Below, piece by piece: positions 49,339 through 60,792 of a stretch of DNA of 64,000 nt (the first letter of the stretch is position 1; every line of letters starts with the position of its first letter). The notes beneath the pieces are model-generated. The model saw only the letters and a program-made list of their open reading frames with translations, made no database searches and had not been told where the DNA came from. Source of the DNA: Pomphorhynchus laevis (taxonomy: Eukaryota; Acanthocephala; Palaeacanthocephala; Echinorhynchida; Pomphorhynchidae). The stretch covers positions 1-64,000 of the forward strand of contig WNNJ02003767.1 in the NCBI GenBank assembly GCA_012934845.2, read 5' to 3'. A program made the position numbers and the translations under genes.

Positions 49339-52300
49339 CAAAAAATTCAGGAATCCTGTGAGAAATTCAGTGTCCTCGTAATCAACGGATACGCATTTGT
49401 GCCTTATATAAAGAATAACTAGAAGGTCCACACACACAACAAGCCAGTAAAAACGCTTCTGCACCTGAGCTTCGTATAGCATCGTGAGGAATTGCTGGTG
49501 TCTTTATAGTTATCACAAAAGCAGTCGAAACGTACCCTAACCACTTCATCCGACTGACGATGACTGCTGGGTGGTTAGGATCGTCTCGGAGTGATACATT
49601 AGACTGATGGAGCTGATGATCGAAGTCCAGTTATTTAGCAGCAAATATGGATTAAAAATCAATCGTAGCCAGCTTTGGCTCCTGGACCACAGTTTCAAGC
49701 GATTTTTCGCAATAACAAATTATAAAATGACGCATTCCTTCAGGAATCCTGTGAGAAATTCAGTGTCCTCGTAATCAACGGATACGCATTTGTGCCTTAT
49801 ATAAAGAATAACTAGAAGGTCCACACACGCAACAAGCCAGTAAAAACGCTTCTGCACCTGAGCTTCGTATAGCATCGTGAGGAATTGCTGTTGTCTTTAT
49901 AGTTATCACAAAAGCAGTCGAAACGTACCCTAACCACTTCATCGGACTGACGATGACTGCTGGGTGGTTAGGATCGTCTCGGAGTGATACATTAGACTGA
50001 TGGAGCTGATGATCGAAGTCCAGTTATTTAGCAGCAAATATGGATTAAAAATCAATCGTAGCCAGCTTTGGCTCCTGGACCACAGTTTCAAGCGATTTTT
50101 CGCAATAACAAATTATAAAATGACGCATTCCTTCAGGAATCCTGTGAGAAATTCAGTGTCCTCGTAATCAACGGATACGCATTTGTGCCTTATATAAAGA
50201 ATAACTAGAAGGTCCACACACGCAACAAGCCAGTAAAAACGCTTCTGCACTTGAGCTTCGAATAGCATCGTGAGGAATTGCTGGTGTCTTTATAGTTATC
50301 ACAAAAGCAGTCGAAACGTACCCTAACCACTTCATCGGACTGACGATGACTGCTGGGTGGTTAGGATCGTCTCGGAGTGATACATTAGACTGATGGAGCT
50401 GATGATCGAAGTCCAGTTATTTAGCAGCAAATATGGATTAAAAATCAATCGTAGCCAGCTTTGGCTCCTGGACCACAGTTTCAAGCGATTTTTCGCAATA
50501 ACAAATTATAAAATGACGCATTCCTTCAGGAATCCTGTGAGATATTCAGTGTCCTCGTAATCAACGGATACGCATTTGTGCCTTATATAAAGAATAACTA
50601 GAAGGTCCACACACGCAACAAGCCAGTAAAAACGCTTCTGCACTTGAGCTTCGAATAGCATCGTGAGGAATTGCTGGTGTCTTTATAGTTATCACAAAAG
50701 CAGTCGAAACGTACCCTAACCACTTCATCGGACTGACGATGACTGCTGGGTGGTTAGGATCGTCTCGGAGTGATACATTAGACTGATGGAGCTGATGATC
50801 GAAGTCCAGTTATTTAGCAGCAAATATGGATTAAAAATCAATCGTAGCCAGCTTTGGCTCCTGGACCACAGTTTCAAGCGATTTTTCGCAATAACAAATT
50901 ATAAAATGACGCATTCCTTCAGGAATCCTGTGAGAAATTCAGTGTTCTCGAAATCAACGGATACGCATTTGTGCCTTATATAAAGAATAACTAGAAGGTC
51001 CACACACGCAACAAGCCAGTAAAAACGCTTATGCACCTGAGCTTCGTATAGCATCGTGAGGAATTGCTGGTGTCTTTATAGTTATCACAAAAGCAGTCGA
51101 AACGTACCCTAACCACTTCATCCGACTGACGATGACTGCTGGGTGGTTAGGATTGTCTCGGAGTGATACATTAGACTGATGGAGCTGATGATCGAAGTCC
51201 AGTTATTTAGCAGCAAATATGGATTAAAAATTAATCGTAGCCAGCTTTGGCTCCAGGACCACAGTTTCAAGCGATTTTTCGCAATAACAAATTATAAAAT
51301 GACGCATTCCTTCAGGAATCCTGTGAGATATTCAGTGTACTCTTAATCAACGGATACGCATTTGTGCCTTATATAAAGAATAACTAGAAGGTCCACACAC
51401 GCAACAAGCCAGTAAAAACGCTTCTGCACCTGAGTTTCGTATAGCATCGTGAGGAATTGCTGGTGTCTTTATAGTTATCACAAAAGCAGTCGAAACGTAC
51501 CCTAACCACTTCATCCGACTGACGATGACTGCTGGGTGGTTAGGATTGTCTCGGAGTGATACATTAGACTGATGAAGCTGATGATCGAAGTCCAGTTATT
51601 TAGCAGCAAATATGGATTAAAAATCAATCGTAGCCAGCTTTGGCTCCTGGACCACAGTTTCAAGCGATTTTTCGCAATAACAAATTATAAAATTACGCAT
51701 TCCTTCAGGAATCCTGTGAGATATTCAGTGTACTCTTAATCAACGGATACGCATTTGTGCCTTATATAAAGAATAACTAGAAGGTCCACACACAACAAGC
51801 CAGTAAAAACGCTTCTGCACCTGAGCTTCGTATAGCATCGTGAGGAATTGCTGGTGTCTTTATAGTTATCACAAAAGCAGTCGAAACGTACCCTAACCAC
51901 TTCATCCGACTGACGATGACTGCTGGGTGGTTAGGATCGTCTCGGAGTGATACATTAGACTGATGGAGCTGATGATCGAAGTCCAGTTATTTAGCAGCAA
52001 ATATGGATTAAAAATCAATCGTAGCCAGCTTTGGCTCCTGGACCACAGTTTCAAGCGATTTTTCGCAATAACAAATTATAAAATGACGCATTCCTTCAGG
52101 AATCCTGTGAGAAATTCAGTGTTCTCGTAATCAACGGATACGCATTTGTGCCTTATATAAAGAATAACTAGAAGGTCCACACACGCAACAAGCCAGTAAA
52201 AACGCTTCTGCACCTGAGCTTCGTATAGCATCGTGAGGAATTGCTGGTGTCTTTATAGTTATCACAAAAGCAGTCGAAACGTACCCTAACCACTTCATCC

Positions 52301-54810
52301 GACTGACGATGACTGCTGGGTGGTTAGGATCGTCTCGGAGTGATACATTAGACTGATGGAGCTGATGATCGAAGTCCAGTTATTTAGCAGCAAATATGGA
52401 TTAAAAATCAATCGTAGCCAGCTTTGGCTCCTGGACCACAGTTTCAAGCGATTTTTCGCAATAACAAATTATAAAATGACGCATTCCTTCAGGAATCCTG
52501 TGAGAAATTCAGTGTCCTCGTAATCAACGGATACGCATTTGTGCCTTATATAAAGAATAACTAGAAGGTCCACACACGCAACAAGCCAGTAAAAACGCTT
52601 CTGCACCTGAGCTTCGTATAGCATCGTGAGGAATTGCTGGTGTCTTTATAGTTATCACAAAAGCAGTCGAAACGTACCCTAACCACTTCATCCGACTGAC
52701 GATGACTGCTGGGTGGTTAGGATCGTCTCGGAGTGATACATTAGACTGATGGAGCTGATGATCGAAGTCCAGTTATTTAGCAGCAAATATGGATTAAAAA
52801 TCAATCGTAGCCAGCTTTGGCTCCTGGACCACAGTTTCAAGCGATTTTTCGCAATAACAAATTATAAAATGACGCATTCCTTCAGGAATCCTGTGAGAAA
52901 TTCAGTGTCCTCGTAATCAACGGATACGCATTTGTGCCTTATATAAAGAATAACTAGAAGGTCCACACACGCAACAAGCCAGTAAAAACGCTTCTGCACC
53001 TGAGCTTCGTATAGCATCGTGAGGAATTGCTGGTGTCTTTATAGTTATCACAAAAGCAGTCGAAACGTACCCTAACCACTTCATCCGACTGACGATGACT
53101 GCTGGGTGGTTAGGATCGTCTCGGAGTGATACATTAGACTGATGGAGCTGATGATCGAAGTCCAGTTATTTAGCAGCAAATATGGATTAAAAATCAATCG
53201 TAGCCAGCTTTGGCTCCTGGACCACAGTTTCAAGCGATTTTTCGCAATAACAAATTATAAAATGACGCATTCCTTCAGGAATCCTGTGAGAAATTCAGTG
53301 TCCTCGTAATCAACGGATACGCATTTGTGCCTTATATAAAGAATAACTAGAAGGTCCACACACGCAACAAGCCAGTAAAAACGCTTATGCACCTGAGCTT
53401 CGTATAGCATCGTGAGGAATTGCTGGTGTCTTTATAGTTATCACAAAAGCAGTCGAAACGTACCCTAACCACTTCATCCGACTGACGATGACTGCTGGGT
53501 GGTTAGGATCGTCTCGGAGTGATACATTAGACTGATGGAGCTGATGATCGAAGTCCAGTTATTTAGCAGCAAATATGGATTAAAAATCAATCGTAGCCAG
53601 CTTTGGCTCCTGGACCACAGTTTCAAGCGATTTTTCGCAATAACAAATTATAAAATGACGCATTCCTTCAGGAATCCTGTGAGATATTCAGTGTCCTCGT
53701 AATCAACGGATACGCATTTGTGCCTTATATAAAGAATAACTAGAAGGTCCACACACGCAACAAGCCAGTAAAAACGCTTCTGCACCTGAGCTTCGTATAG
53801 CATCGTGAGGAATTGCTGGTGTCTTTATAGTTATCACAAAAGCAGTCGAAACGTACCCTAACCACTTCATCCGACTGACGATGACTGCTGGGTGGTTAGG
53901 ATTGTCTCGGAGTGATACATTAGACTGATGGAGCTGATGATCGAAGTCCAGTTATTTAGCAGCAAATATGGATTAAAAATCAATCGTAGCCAGCTTTGGC
54001 TCCTGGACCACAGTTTCAAGCGATTTTTCGCAATAACAAATTATAAAATTACGCATTCCTTCAGGAATCCTGTGAGAAATTCAGTGTCATCGTAATCAAC
54101 GGATACGCATTTGTGCCTTATATAAAGAATAACTAGAAGGTCCACACACGCAACAAGCCAGTAAAAACGCTTCTGCACCTGAGCTTCGTATAGCATCGTG
54201 AGGAATTGCTGGTGTCTTTATAGTTATCACAAAAGCAGGAGAAACGTACCCTAACCACTTCATCCGACTGACGATGACTGCTGGGTGGTTAGGATCGTCT
54301 CGGAGTGATACATTAGACTGATGGAGCTGATGATCGAAGTCCAATTATTTAGCAGCAAATATGGATTAAAAATCAATCGTAGCCAGCTTTGGCTCCTGGA
54401 CCACAGTTTCAAGCGATTTTTCGCAATAACAAATTATAAAATGACGCATTCCTTCAGGAATCCTGTGAGAAATTCAGTGTCCTCGTAATCAACGGATACG
54501 CATTTGTGCCTTATATAAAGAGTAACTAGAAGGTCTACACACGCAACAAGCCAGTAAAAACTCTTCTGCACCTGAGCTTCGTATAGCATCGTGAGGAATT
54601 GCTGGTGTCTTTATAGTTATCACAAAAGCTTTCGAAACGTACCCTAACCACTTCATCCGACTGACGATGACTGCTGTGTGGTTAGGATCGTCTCGGAGTG
54701 ATACATTAGACTGATGGAGCTGATGATCGAAGTCCAGTTATTTAGCAGCAAATATGGATTAAAAATTAATCGTAGCCAGCTTTGGCTCCTGGACCACAGT
54801 TCGAGACCAC
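49339..54810. repeat. 393-bp satellite array, about 14 monomers
   Basis: GAATCCTGTGAGA recurs at 49351, 49743, 50137, 50530, 50923, 51316, 51709, 52100, 52493, 52886, 53279, 53672, 54065 and 54458 (spacing 391-394). Monomers differ at few positions. Open frames across it are by-products of repetition. A short extra partial unit follows at 54938-55075 after LINE sequence. Confidence 0.96.
49521..49590 (+). ncRNA. Hammerhead-like RNA with permuted strand order (family alpha, first monomer)
   Basis: II' GCAGTC (49521-49526), GAA, III ACG, B CCTAACCAC (49536-49544), TTCA, I' TCCGA, CTGACGA (49554-49560), U, II GACTGC, B' GTGGTTAGG (49571-49579), III' CGT, C17 (49585), I TCGGA. Helices are 6, 3, 9 and 5 bp. 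It repeats in each monomer. Monomers 2-4 have I' changed to TCGGA, and the last two have altered II' strands. Confidence 0.65.
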
Positions 54811-56115
54811 ACCTCACTACTTCCACCATGAATCGTCTTATGTATATCTCCAACTATATTTCTTTAGCTCGTAAACCTGAAAGGTCCAAAATAATGTGGA
54901 TCATTCTTCATCACCTTGACATAACTCCAACTATTTAGATGACTGCTGGGTGGTTACGATCGTCTCGGAGTGATACATTAGACTGATAGAGCTGATGATC
55001 GAAGTCCAGTTATTTAGCAGCAAATATGGATTAAAAATCAATCGTAGCCAGCTTTGGCTCCTGGACCACAGTCCTGGACCACACCTCACTACTTCCACCA
55101 TGAATCGTCTTATGTATATCTCCAACTATATTTCTTTAGCTCGTAATCCTGAAAGGTCCAAAATAATGTGGATCATTCCACATCACCTTGACATAACTCC
55201 ACCTATTTTATCTGTTAATTTGATCAGTCTCCCAATCGTGGACAATATGATTTTCTTAAGTTTTCACTTCGACAATTTTCTTTCCCTCTGACCTTTTGTT
55301 CATGACAAAGTTTGCGCTTCTTTCTTATTTTTTTGTGACCTTCGTCGCATTCGTAGGCTGGTCGACTTCCGCTCTTTCTCGTTTTTATATCGTCTCTACT
55401 ATTTTTCAGAATTGATTATAGTCTTTGTTTATTTGCCAACTCTTCCAATTCCTCGCTTTTACCTTCCCAACGTATCATAAACTCTGCTGCTAGTGTCCTC
55501 TTGCGTCTTCGCTGCTTCGACCATTTCTCCCATACAATTTCCGTCTTATATTGGCACACAATTAACTTTCGTGTTGAATTTCGTTTGCGTATTGTTACCT
55601 TTCGTCTTTGATTTAATCACTCACCATCCAACTTACACTTTGATTATCTTGATGATTTGCATTCTGCCCTATTGGCACTGCGATCAAGTAATTATCTACT
55701 TCACTACGCCCCTCCGCACTTAACCAACTATGTCATCTGCTCTTTTATTGTCGCTAATCGACTTGCCTGGAATTATTTGCCAACTTACGTCCGTTCTTCC
55801 TCGTCGCTTCTACTCTTCAAACAAGGTCAACGTTCCTGCACTATAGCTCCTCCACAATAAATCAAGAATCAATTTCCTCAACATATTATCTAACTTACAA
55901 TTCTATCATACATCTTCAACAAAACTACTCAACATTTTTCCCCGACGCCTTGCCACATTCCACTCATCTCCCTTATCTCCAAAATACTTGCTTCAATTTC
56001 ATCAACATTTTCATTTTACTTTCTATTTTTTGTTTTCTTGTTTGTTCTTTTTCTTCTACGTGGGCTTGTAAGCTTGCAGAGGCGTGCATTTGCCACAATA
56101 AATAAAATAAATAAA
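54800..56115 (+). mobile_element. CR1/L2-like LINE fragments fused to the satellite
   Basis: HLTTSTMNRLMYISNYISLA then RSKIMWIIPHHLDITPPIL, PIVDNMIFLSFHFDNFLSL and a frame-broken RT end follow, with 3' tail CTTGTAAGCTTGCAGAGGCG plus TGCATTTGCCACAATAAATA at about 56066. The LINE start is itself duplicated (about 54800-54937 and 55075-55210) around a partial satellite unit. Confidence 0.75.
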
Positions 56116-56423
56116 ATTATTTTATAAGAATATTTAATTTTAAGAATATTTAATTTTAATAAATTTTATTTTTTTTATTTTAAGAATATTTAAATTGATA
56201 TTTCATTAAAAAATAAGTTTATTTTGTTTGGAAATGGTATGATTAATCTATGACTGTATAAATCCAGAATCTAGTATATCTTGTGATGCTTAAGAAGCTG
56301 AGTGAAAACAACTAAAAACTGTCGAGATATTTGATTTTAAAATAAATTTTAAATAAACAAAATAGTTGGTTTTAGAAGAAAGAGATTATTAAATCAAATT
56401 TATTATCATTTTCGTCAAATTTA

Positions 56424-57527
56424 TTGACATTCTTCTCACCAATTCAACATAAGAAAACGAGCATCCGTATTCCAGTTTGGTTTGACTCTGAAATTAAGCA
56501 TGCAATCAGATCACGGGATATCTCATTTTCTGCGTACAAAGATGGTAGACTATCCTTTGATAAATACCGTTTATTGAGAAACAAGGTAACTTATATTAAG
56601 AGACTAAAGAGGAAGAATTTCATTTATAATATATGTCGGGCTGCATCCTCGAACCCTAAGCAGTTATTCAATCACCTACTGCGCCGTAATACTGCGTCAG
56701 ATAAATTTTACAGCATTGTGAACAACGCGGGTGATTTAATTGTTGACCCTAACGAAGTTGCAGAGCTCTTTTCCGCTCATTTTGCAATTCAAGAAGCAAA
56801 GTTGGATTACGACTATTTGTCTCATTACACTCCCAGAATCATTCGATCATGTCTTAATGACATATTTATTAGCGAAGAGGACGTCCGTACAGAGCTACTC
56901 AAGCTTCCACGTACTCGCGTTTCCGGACCGGATGACCTTCCATCTATACTTTTCCGCGAGCTGGCTACAGTGTTGACAAGTCCGCTATGTGCTATATTCC
57001 AGAGTTCTCTATACTCTGGAAGTTTACCGGATGACTGGAAAAGATCTATAATCTGCCCTGTGTTCAAAAAGGGTGATCGCAATCAGACTAACAATTATCG
57101 TCCCATAAGTCTAACTTCTATTGCGTGCAAAGTAATGGAGAGAATTCTGCTTTGTACAGTAAGTTCACATCTAGAAGACAATAACATCCTCAACGATGCC
57201 CAGCACGGTTTCAGACCTCGCCGTTCTACGGTAACTAACCTTGTATTCTCCCGGAATAGTTGGTCGAATGCGGTTCAAGCAGGAACGGGAGTGGACACGC
57301 TCTTCTTCGATTTATCAAAGGCTTTTGATAGGGTCGTACACCGTATTCTTATCAATCAACTATCGCTATGTGGGATTGACGGTCGCGTTAAAACTTGGAT
57401 TCAGTCATTCCTAACTGATCGTTACTTTGCCGTGCGCATCAAAGGTTGTATATCTAAGTGGTCAGCAATCACCTGTGGTGTACCACAAGGCTGCGTTATG
57501 AGTCCAATGCTTTTCAATATATATTAA
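56424..57527 (+). CDS. CR1-like LINE ORF2, linker and RT palm
   Basis: 367 open codons: PVWFDSEIKHAIRSRDISFS (linker after the missing endonuclease), then RT: WKRSIICPVFKKGDR, NNYRPISLTSIACKVMERIL, HGFRPRRSTVTNLVF, motif A LFFDLSKAFDRVVHRIL, motif B CGVPQGCVMSPMLFN. The frame is lost near 57527 and resumes at 57532. The Met at 56424 is simply the first in frame, because the copy is 5'-truncated. Confidence 0.85.
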   Translation: MTFFSPIQHKKTSIRIPVWFDSEIKHAIRSRDISFSAYKDGRLSFDKYRLLRNKVTYIKRLKRKNFIYNICRAASSNPKQLFNHLLRRNTASDKFYSIVNNAGDLIVDPNEVAELFSAHFAIQEAKLDYDYLSHYTPRIIRSCLNDIFISEEDVRTELLKLPRTRVSGPDDLPSILFRELATVLTSPLCAIFQSSLYSGSLPDDWKRSIICPVFKKGDRNQTNNYRPISLTSIACKVMERILLCTVSSHLEDNNILNDAQHGFRPRRSTVTNLVFSRNSWSNAVQAGTGVDTLFFDLSKAFDRVVHRILINQLSLCGIDGRVKTWIQSFLTDRYFAVRIKGCISKWSAITCGVPQGCVMSPMLFNIY

Positions 57528-57531
57528 TGAT

Positions 57532-58347
57532 ATGATTGATGTCATATCCAGTGAGTGCGCTCTATATGCCGATGATTTAAAGATTTGGCGTATAATACAA
57601 AGCACGCACGATGTAATTGAGTTGCAACGCGACGTAGACTCAATCACCAAATGGTGTCGTGCAAAGGGACTGGTTTTGAATCCTAACAAGTGTAGTCATA
57701 TGCACATAGGTCCCATAAAAATCGTAGGGACATATGCGATAGAAGATGTAAACATCGAAAAGGTTTCATGTTTTAGTGATCTGGGCGTGATCGTAAGTGA
57801 AGATATGAAGACACGAGTCCACGTCCAATATGTCGCATCCAAATGTCGACGTATGCTAGGTATGTTAAGACGCTCGTTTGGCCAACTCGATCCAGTTAGT
57901 TTTCGCATTGCCTACTCTGCCCTTATAAAATCGCACATGTTATACGCGTCCCCTGCAATACACCCACAGCTCCGTGGCGAATTGGAAATATACGAACGGA
58001 TATTACGACAAGCAACCCATCTGGTGTATTCAGTGCGTGGTGTCAACTATACCCAGAGACTGGCATTGTTGAATGTACACACTGTTGAACGTTCGCTGTC
58101 TGACGCCGACCTAGTGTATGTATGGCGGTCACTGTCTATACCTGGACATGTTTCGAAGTCTATGTTTACAATTCGTCCACCGGGTCGACTACGAGGCCAC
58201 AGACTTATGATAAAGCGCAGACTCCGTCCCAAAACAAATTGTGTTACGATAAGTGATCGCATTGCTGACCTGTGGAACAATCTTCATGCATCGACAATCG
58301 ACAGCGGTTCCGTCCAGAAGTTTAAGGCAATTATTAAATCACGATAA
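57532..58347 (+). CDS. CR1-like LINE ORF2, RT motif C to C-terminus
   Basis: Continues the 56424 ORF in another frame: INDMIDVISSECALYADDLK (YADD active site), LVLNPNKCSHMHIG, CRRMLGMLRRSFGQLD, YSALIKSHMLYASPAIHPQL, and NCVTISDRIADLWNNLHA to the stop at 58345-58347. A single small indel explains the break, so the insertion is fairly young. Confidence 0.85.
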   Translation: MIDVISSECALYADDLKIWRIIQSTHDVIELQRDVDSITKWCRAKGLVLNPNKCSHMHIGPIKIVGTYAIEDVNIEKVSCFSDLGVIVSEDMKTRVHVQYVASKCRRMLGMLRRSFGQLDPVSFRIAYSALIKSHMLYASPAIHPQLRGELEIYERILRQATHLVYSVRGVNYTQRLALLNVHTVERSLSDADLVYVWRSLSIPGHVSKSMFTIRPPGRLRGHRLMIKRRLRPKTNCVTISDRIADLWNNLHASTIDSGSVQKFKAIIKSR

Positions 58348-58500
58348 TGACAGTTTCACCTTTTATTTCTTTATTTTCTGTTTTTTTATGTTTTGAGCTA
58401 TGTGATCCAGCCAATTTGAGCTTATGCTCCTGGGCTATTGTAACAATAATAATTAAATTTTTGTTTATTTTCAAAAATAAATAAATAAAGTAAAAAATAA
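58348..58500 (+). other. 3' UTR and tail of the CR1-like LINE
   Basis: Holds TGCTCCTGGGCTATTGTAAC and AATAATAATT, then ends in AAATAAATAAATAAAG, the short tandem tail usual for CR1/RTE-type elements. Confidence 0.65.
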
Positions 58501-58699
58501 TTATTCTTAAGAAAGAATAAGTCATGTGCTGATAGTTTTAGATCATGGAGTCTCACGTGCATTTGTTCTGGGGCGTATAATTTTGTTGGAAATCATTCGA
58601 CCCATTTCCAGTAATAATATATTGCATCCTGCTTAACGTGTTTTATGTAGGAATATGTCGACCGCCTTTAATTTCTGATTACAATAAATGATTATGCGA

Positions 58700-58810
58700 G
58701 TGCATTTGACATCGGCGTTGATACAGATGTAATATTTATCGACTTCTCCCATGCCTTTGATACTATTGACCATAGTATACTAATAAACAAACTTATAGGA
58801 TATTATTGAG
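58700..58810 (+). mobile_element. LINE RT motif A fragment
   Basis: DVIFIDFSHAFDTIDHSILI and NKLIGYY, then a stop. It matches the motif A neighbourhood (DLSKAFDRVVHRIL) of the 56424 ORF. Confidence 0.7.
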
Positions 58811-58844
58811 TACAAGTATTATTGAGTTCAAGTATTATTATTGA

Positions 58845-59045
58845 GTCAGACACGACTACGTCCGAGATAAAATTTTAAAAGAAATATCCACCATTTGCCG
58901 TGATGTAGTAATCGAACCCAATCTACTACCGGTCCATGAGACCCTAAAATTCGTCGCAACATTAACAAGTCAAGCCGCTGGGGTAAGGCTGGACATACCC
59001 TGTTTGGGCCTGTGGGACGAGAAGGAAAAGCGTTTAGGTATCATG
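58845..59045 (+). mobile_element. Endonuclease-domain fragment of an R2-like LINE
   Basis: RHDYVRDKILKEISTICRDV, VIEPNLLPVHETLKF, then AGVRLDIPCLGLWDEKEKRL. It aligns with [31 protein letters not shown] and [20 protein letters not shown] of the 19536 ORF. This is a second, diverged lineage of that family, reduced to its C-terminal domain. Confidence 0.72.
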
Positions 59046-59562
59046 GAAGATGACGAGCATTTATTATTGAGTACAAGACAAAGCCGCAAATGGTTGTTCA
59101 GTCTGTTCACAGTTGATATAAAAATAAATAAATAAATAATGTGTAGAATGTAATCAGCCGAATGGGTTGTTCAACACTGATTGATGGTTTGAGCTGTCAT
59201 AAATCCACTTCCTCACTTAAAGTTTAAAATGTAAATAGTTGGAGGCACAAGCAATTTCTTCGGGTAGTTCGTTCCAAATATTAATTACACGATGGAGGTG
59301 TCTCATTATTCGAGGATGTTTACCAAGGGGAAATTTATAGAGAGTTAGGCGATGTCAACGACAATTTGTAGTTCTAAACTTTAACATTTATGGAATATCC
59401 TTTAAAGGATTTGACAACTGCCCACGTTGCCAAGAGATCAAGATACAGTAGTATTTGTCTCATTGGAGATATACCTAACAAGGATAACCTGTCCTCATAC
59501 GAATACGAATTATGAAAGCAAATTCAAGACCCGCTAAGAAGCACTAATTCACGATCGATAAT

Positions 59563-59922
59563 TTATTTTTTAGTACATGGAAAAACATCTTGAATGCAAT
59601 ACTCAAGATGTGGACGAACCAAAGAACAGTAAAGAAGTGTGAAGACAGAAAAATTCATTCTCCAAAAGCAACTTTCAATGCAATACAAAACTCGAACTGC
59701 TTTACTTCGAGCAAAGTCAGTATTCAAACGTGTTTTTAGTGTCTTGTGTATTATTACATCTAAATCCTTATGTTCTGACACAATAGTAAGTATATTTCCT
59801 CCAATGTGGTAATCGTGATCGATTCCAACGCTACCTAACCTCATATATACGCATTTACTTATATGTAACTTCATCTGCGTTGCTTCACTCCATTCATAAA
59901 TGCGATCAAAGTCCTTCTGCAA
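59563..59922 (-). CDS. LINE RT C-terminal part
   Basis: FDRIYEWSEATQMKLHISKC, then LTIVSEHKDLDVIIHKTLKT and LLYCSLVRPHLEYCI. It follows the FADD motif C, which is readable just upstream (LGPLLFITFLNDL...FADDVKL, about 59960-60050) in a broken frame. Confidence 0.75.
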   Translation of the reverse strand: MQKDFDRIYEWSEATQMKLHISKCVYMRLGSVGIDHDYHIGGNILTIVSEHKDLDVIIHKTLKTRLNTDFARSKAVRVLYCIESCFWRMNFSVFTLLYCSLVRPHLEYCIQDVFPCTKK

Positions 59923-60072
59923 AAGTTCAGCATCCAGTTTACTATCTATAGTGCATTATAGTTTTACATCATCGGCAAAGGCTAAGCATGGGTTTTAGAT
60001 ACGTAATAATAAGTCATTTAGAAATGTGATAAAAAGAAGAGGACCTAATACAGTATCCCGAGAGACTACATT

Positions 60073-60642
60073 TTATATATCGTGTAGTGGAAATGTGGCT
60101 CTGCAAAATTCTACGGGTAGCAATCTCTCCAGAACTTTACATATGAAACTTGTGAGGCTTATAGGTCTATAGTATGAGCAAGATGACGGTATCGATTTCT
60201 CCAACACTCTACAGCAAATACAGGTAATGCTCACCGGCCTATAATTCTCGACGGAAGAGCGATCTCCCTTCTTGAAGTAGGGAAGAACAATTGACTGCTT
60301 CCACACATTAGGAAGAGATCTTTCTAAGATTGACTGGCGAAAAATTGCACAGAGAGGAACGCAAATTGAGCCTGCTAATCTGCGCAGATAAACAGAAGGT
60401 AGTAAGTCACAACCTCTTGAATTATTTGCTTTTAGACGGCGTAATTCAGAATAGACTTGAGCTGGCGTTATCAAATTGTCAAGGTCCAACTCAAGACACG
60501 TGTCAGAGTAAGTGTTCAGCACACTAGATTCCATACAAAAAGTTTCATGTTCATTTGCGGGTTCTACTGAAGTGCAATAGTGTGCCGCAAACTCTTCAGC
60601 TAGGTCATTCGCAGAAATGTCATAGAAGTAGTGACAAATCAA
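60073..60642 (-). CDS. LINE RT N-terminal part with duplicated motif 2
   Basis: ELRRLKANNSRGCDLLPSVY, LPNVWKQSIVLPYFKKGDRS, ENYRPVSITCICCRVLEKSI, then directly YYRPISLTSFICKVLERLLP. Two non-identical versions of the same RT motif (NYRPxSxTxIxCxVLE) sit side by side, so two LINE copies were fused here, and motifs A and B are missing after it. Confidence 0.8.
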   Translation of the reverse strand: MICHYFYDISANDLAEEFAAHYCTSVEPANEHETFCMESSVLNTYSDTCLELDLDNLITPAQVYSELRRLKANNSRGCDLLPSVYLRRLAGSICVPLCAIFRQSILERSLPNVWKQSIVLPYFKKGDRSSVENYRPVSITCICCRVLEKSIPSSCSYYRPISLTSFICKVLERLLPVEFCRATFPLHDI

Positions 60643-60792
60643 AGAATCAACAGCTCCCCTACTTGATAGGTACTAAAAAAGGACCTTTAAATCGTATTTC
60701 CATTTGTTAGCTAATGCATTCTCAAATGCACACCGCTTCTTTCTCTTCAATGAATTGAATAAATTTCTTGCCTGTTTAAAAACATCATAACT

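Noticed and set aside
49339-54810. Regularly spaced repeats as a CRISPR-like array, and the repeated ORFs in them as proteins
   Set aside because: The 393-bp unit is identical throughout with no repeat/spacer alternation, the DNA is animal, and the ORFs appear on both strands only because the unit repeats.
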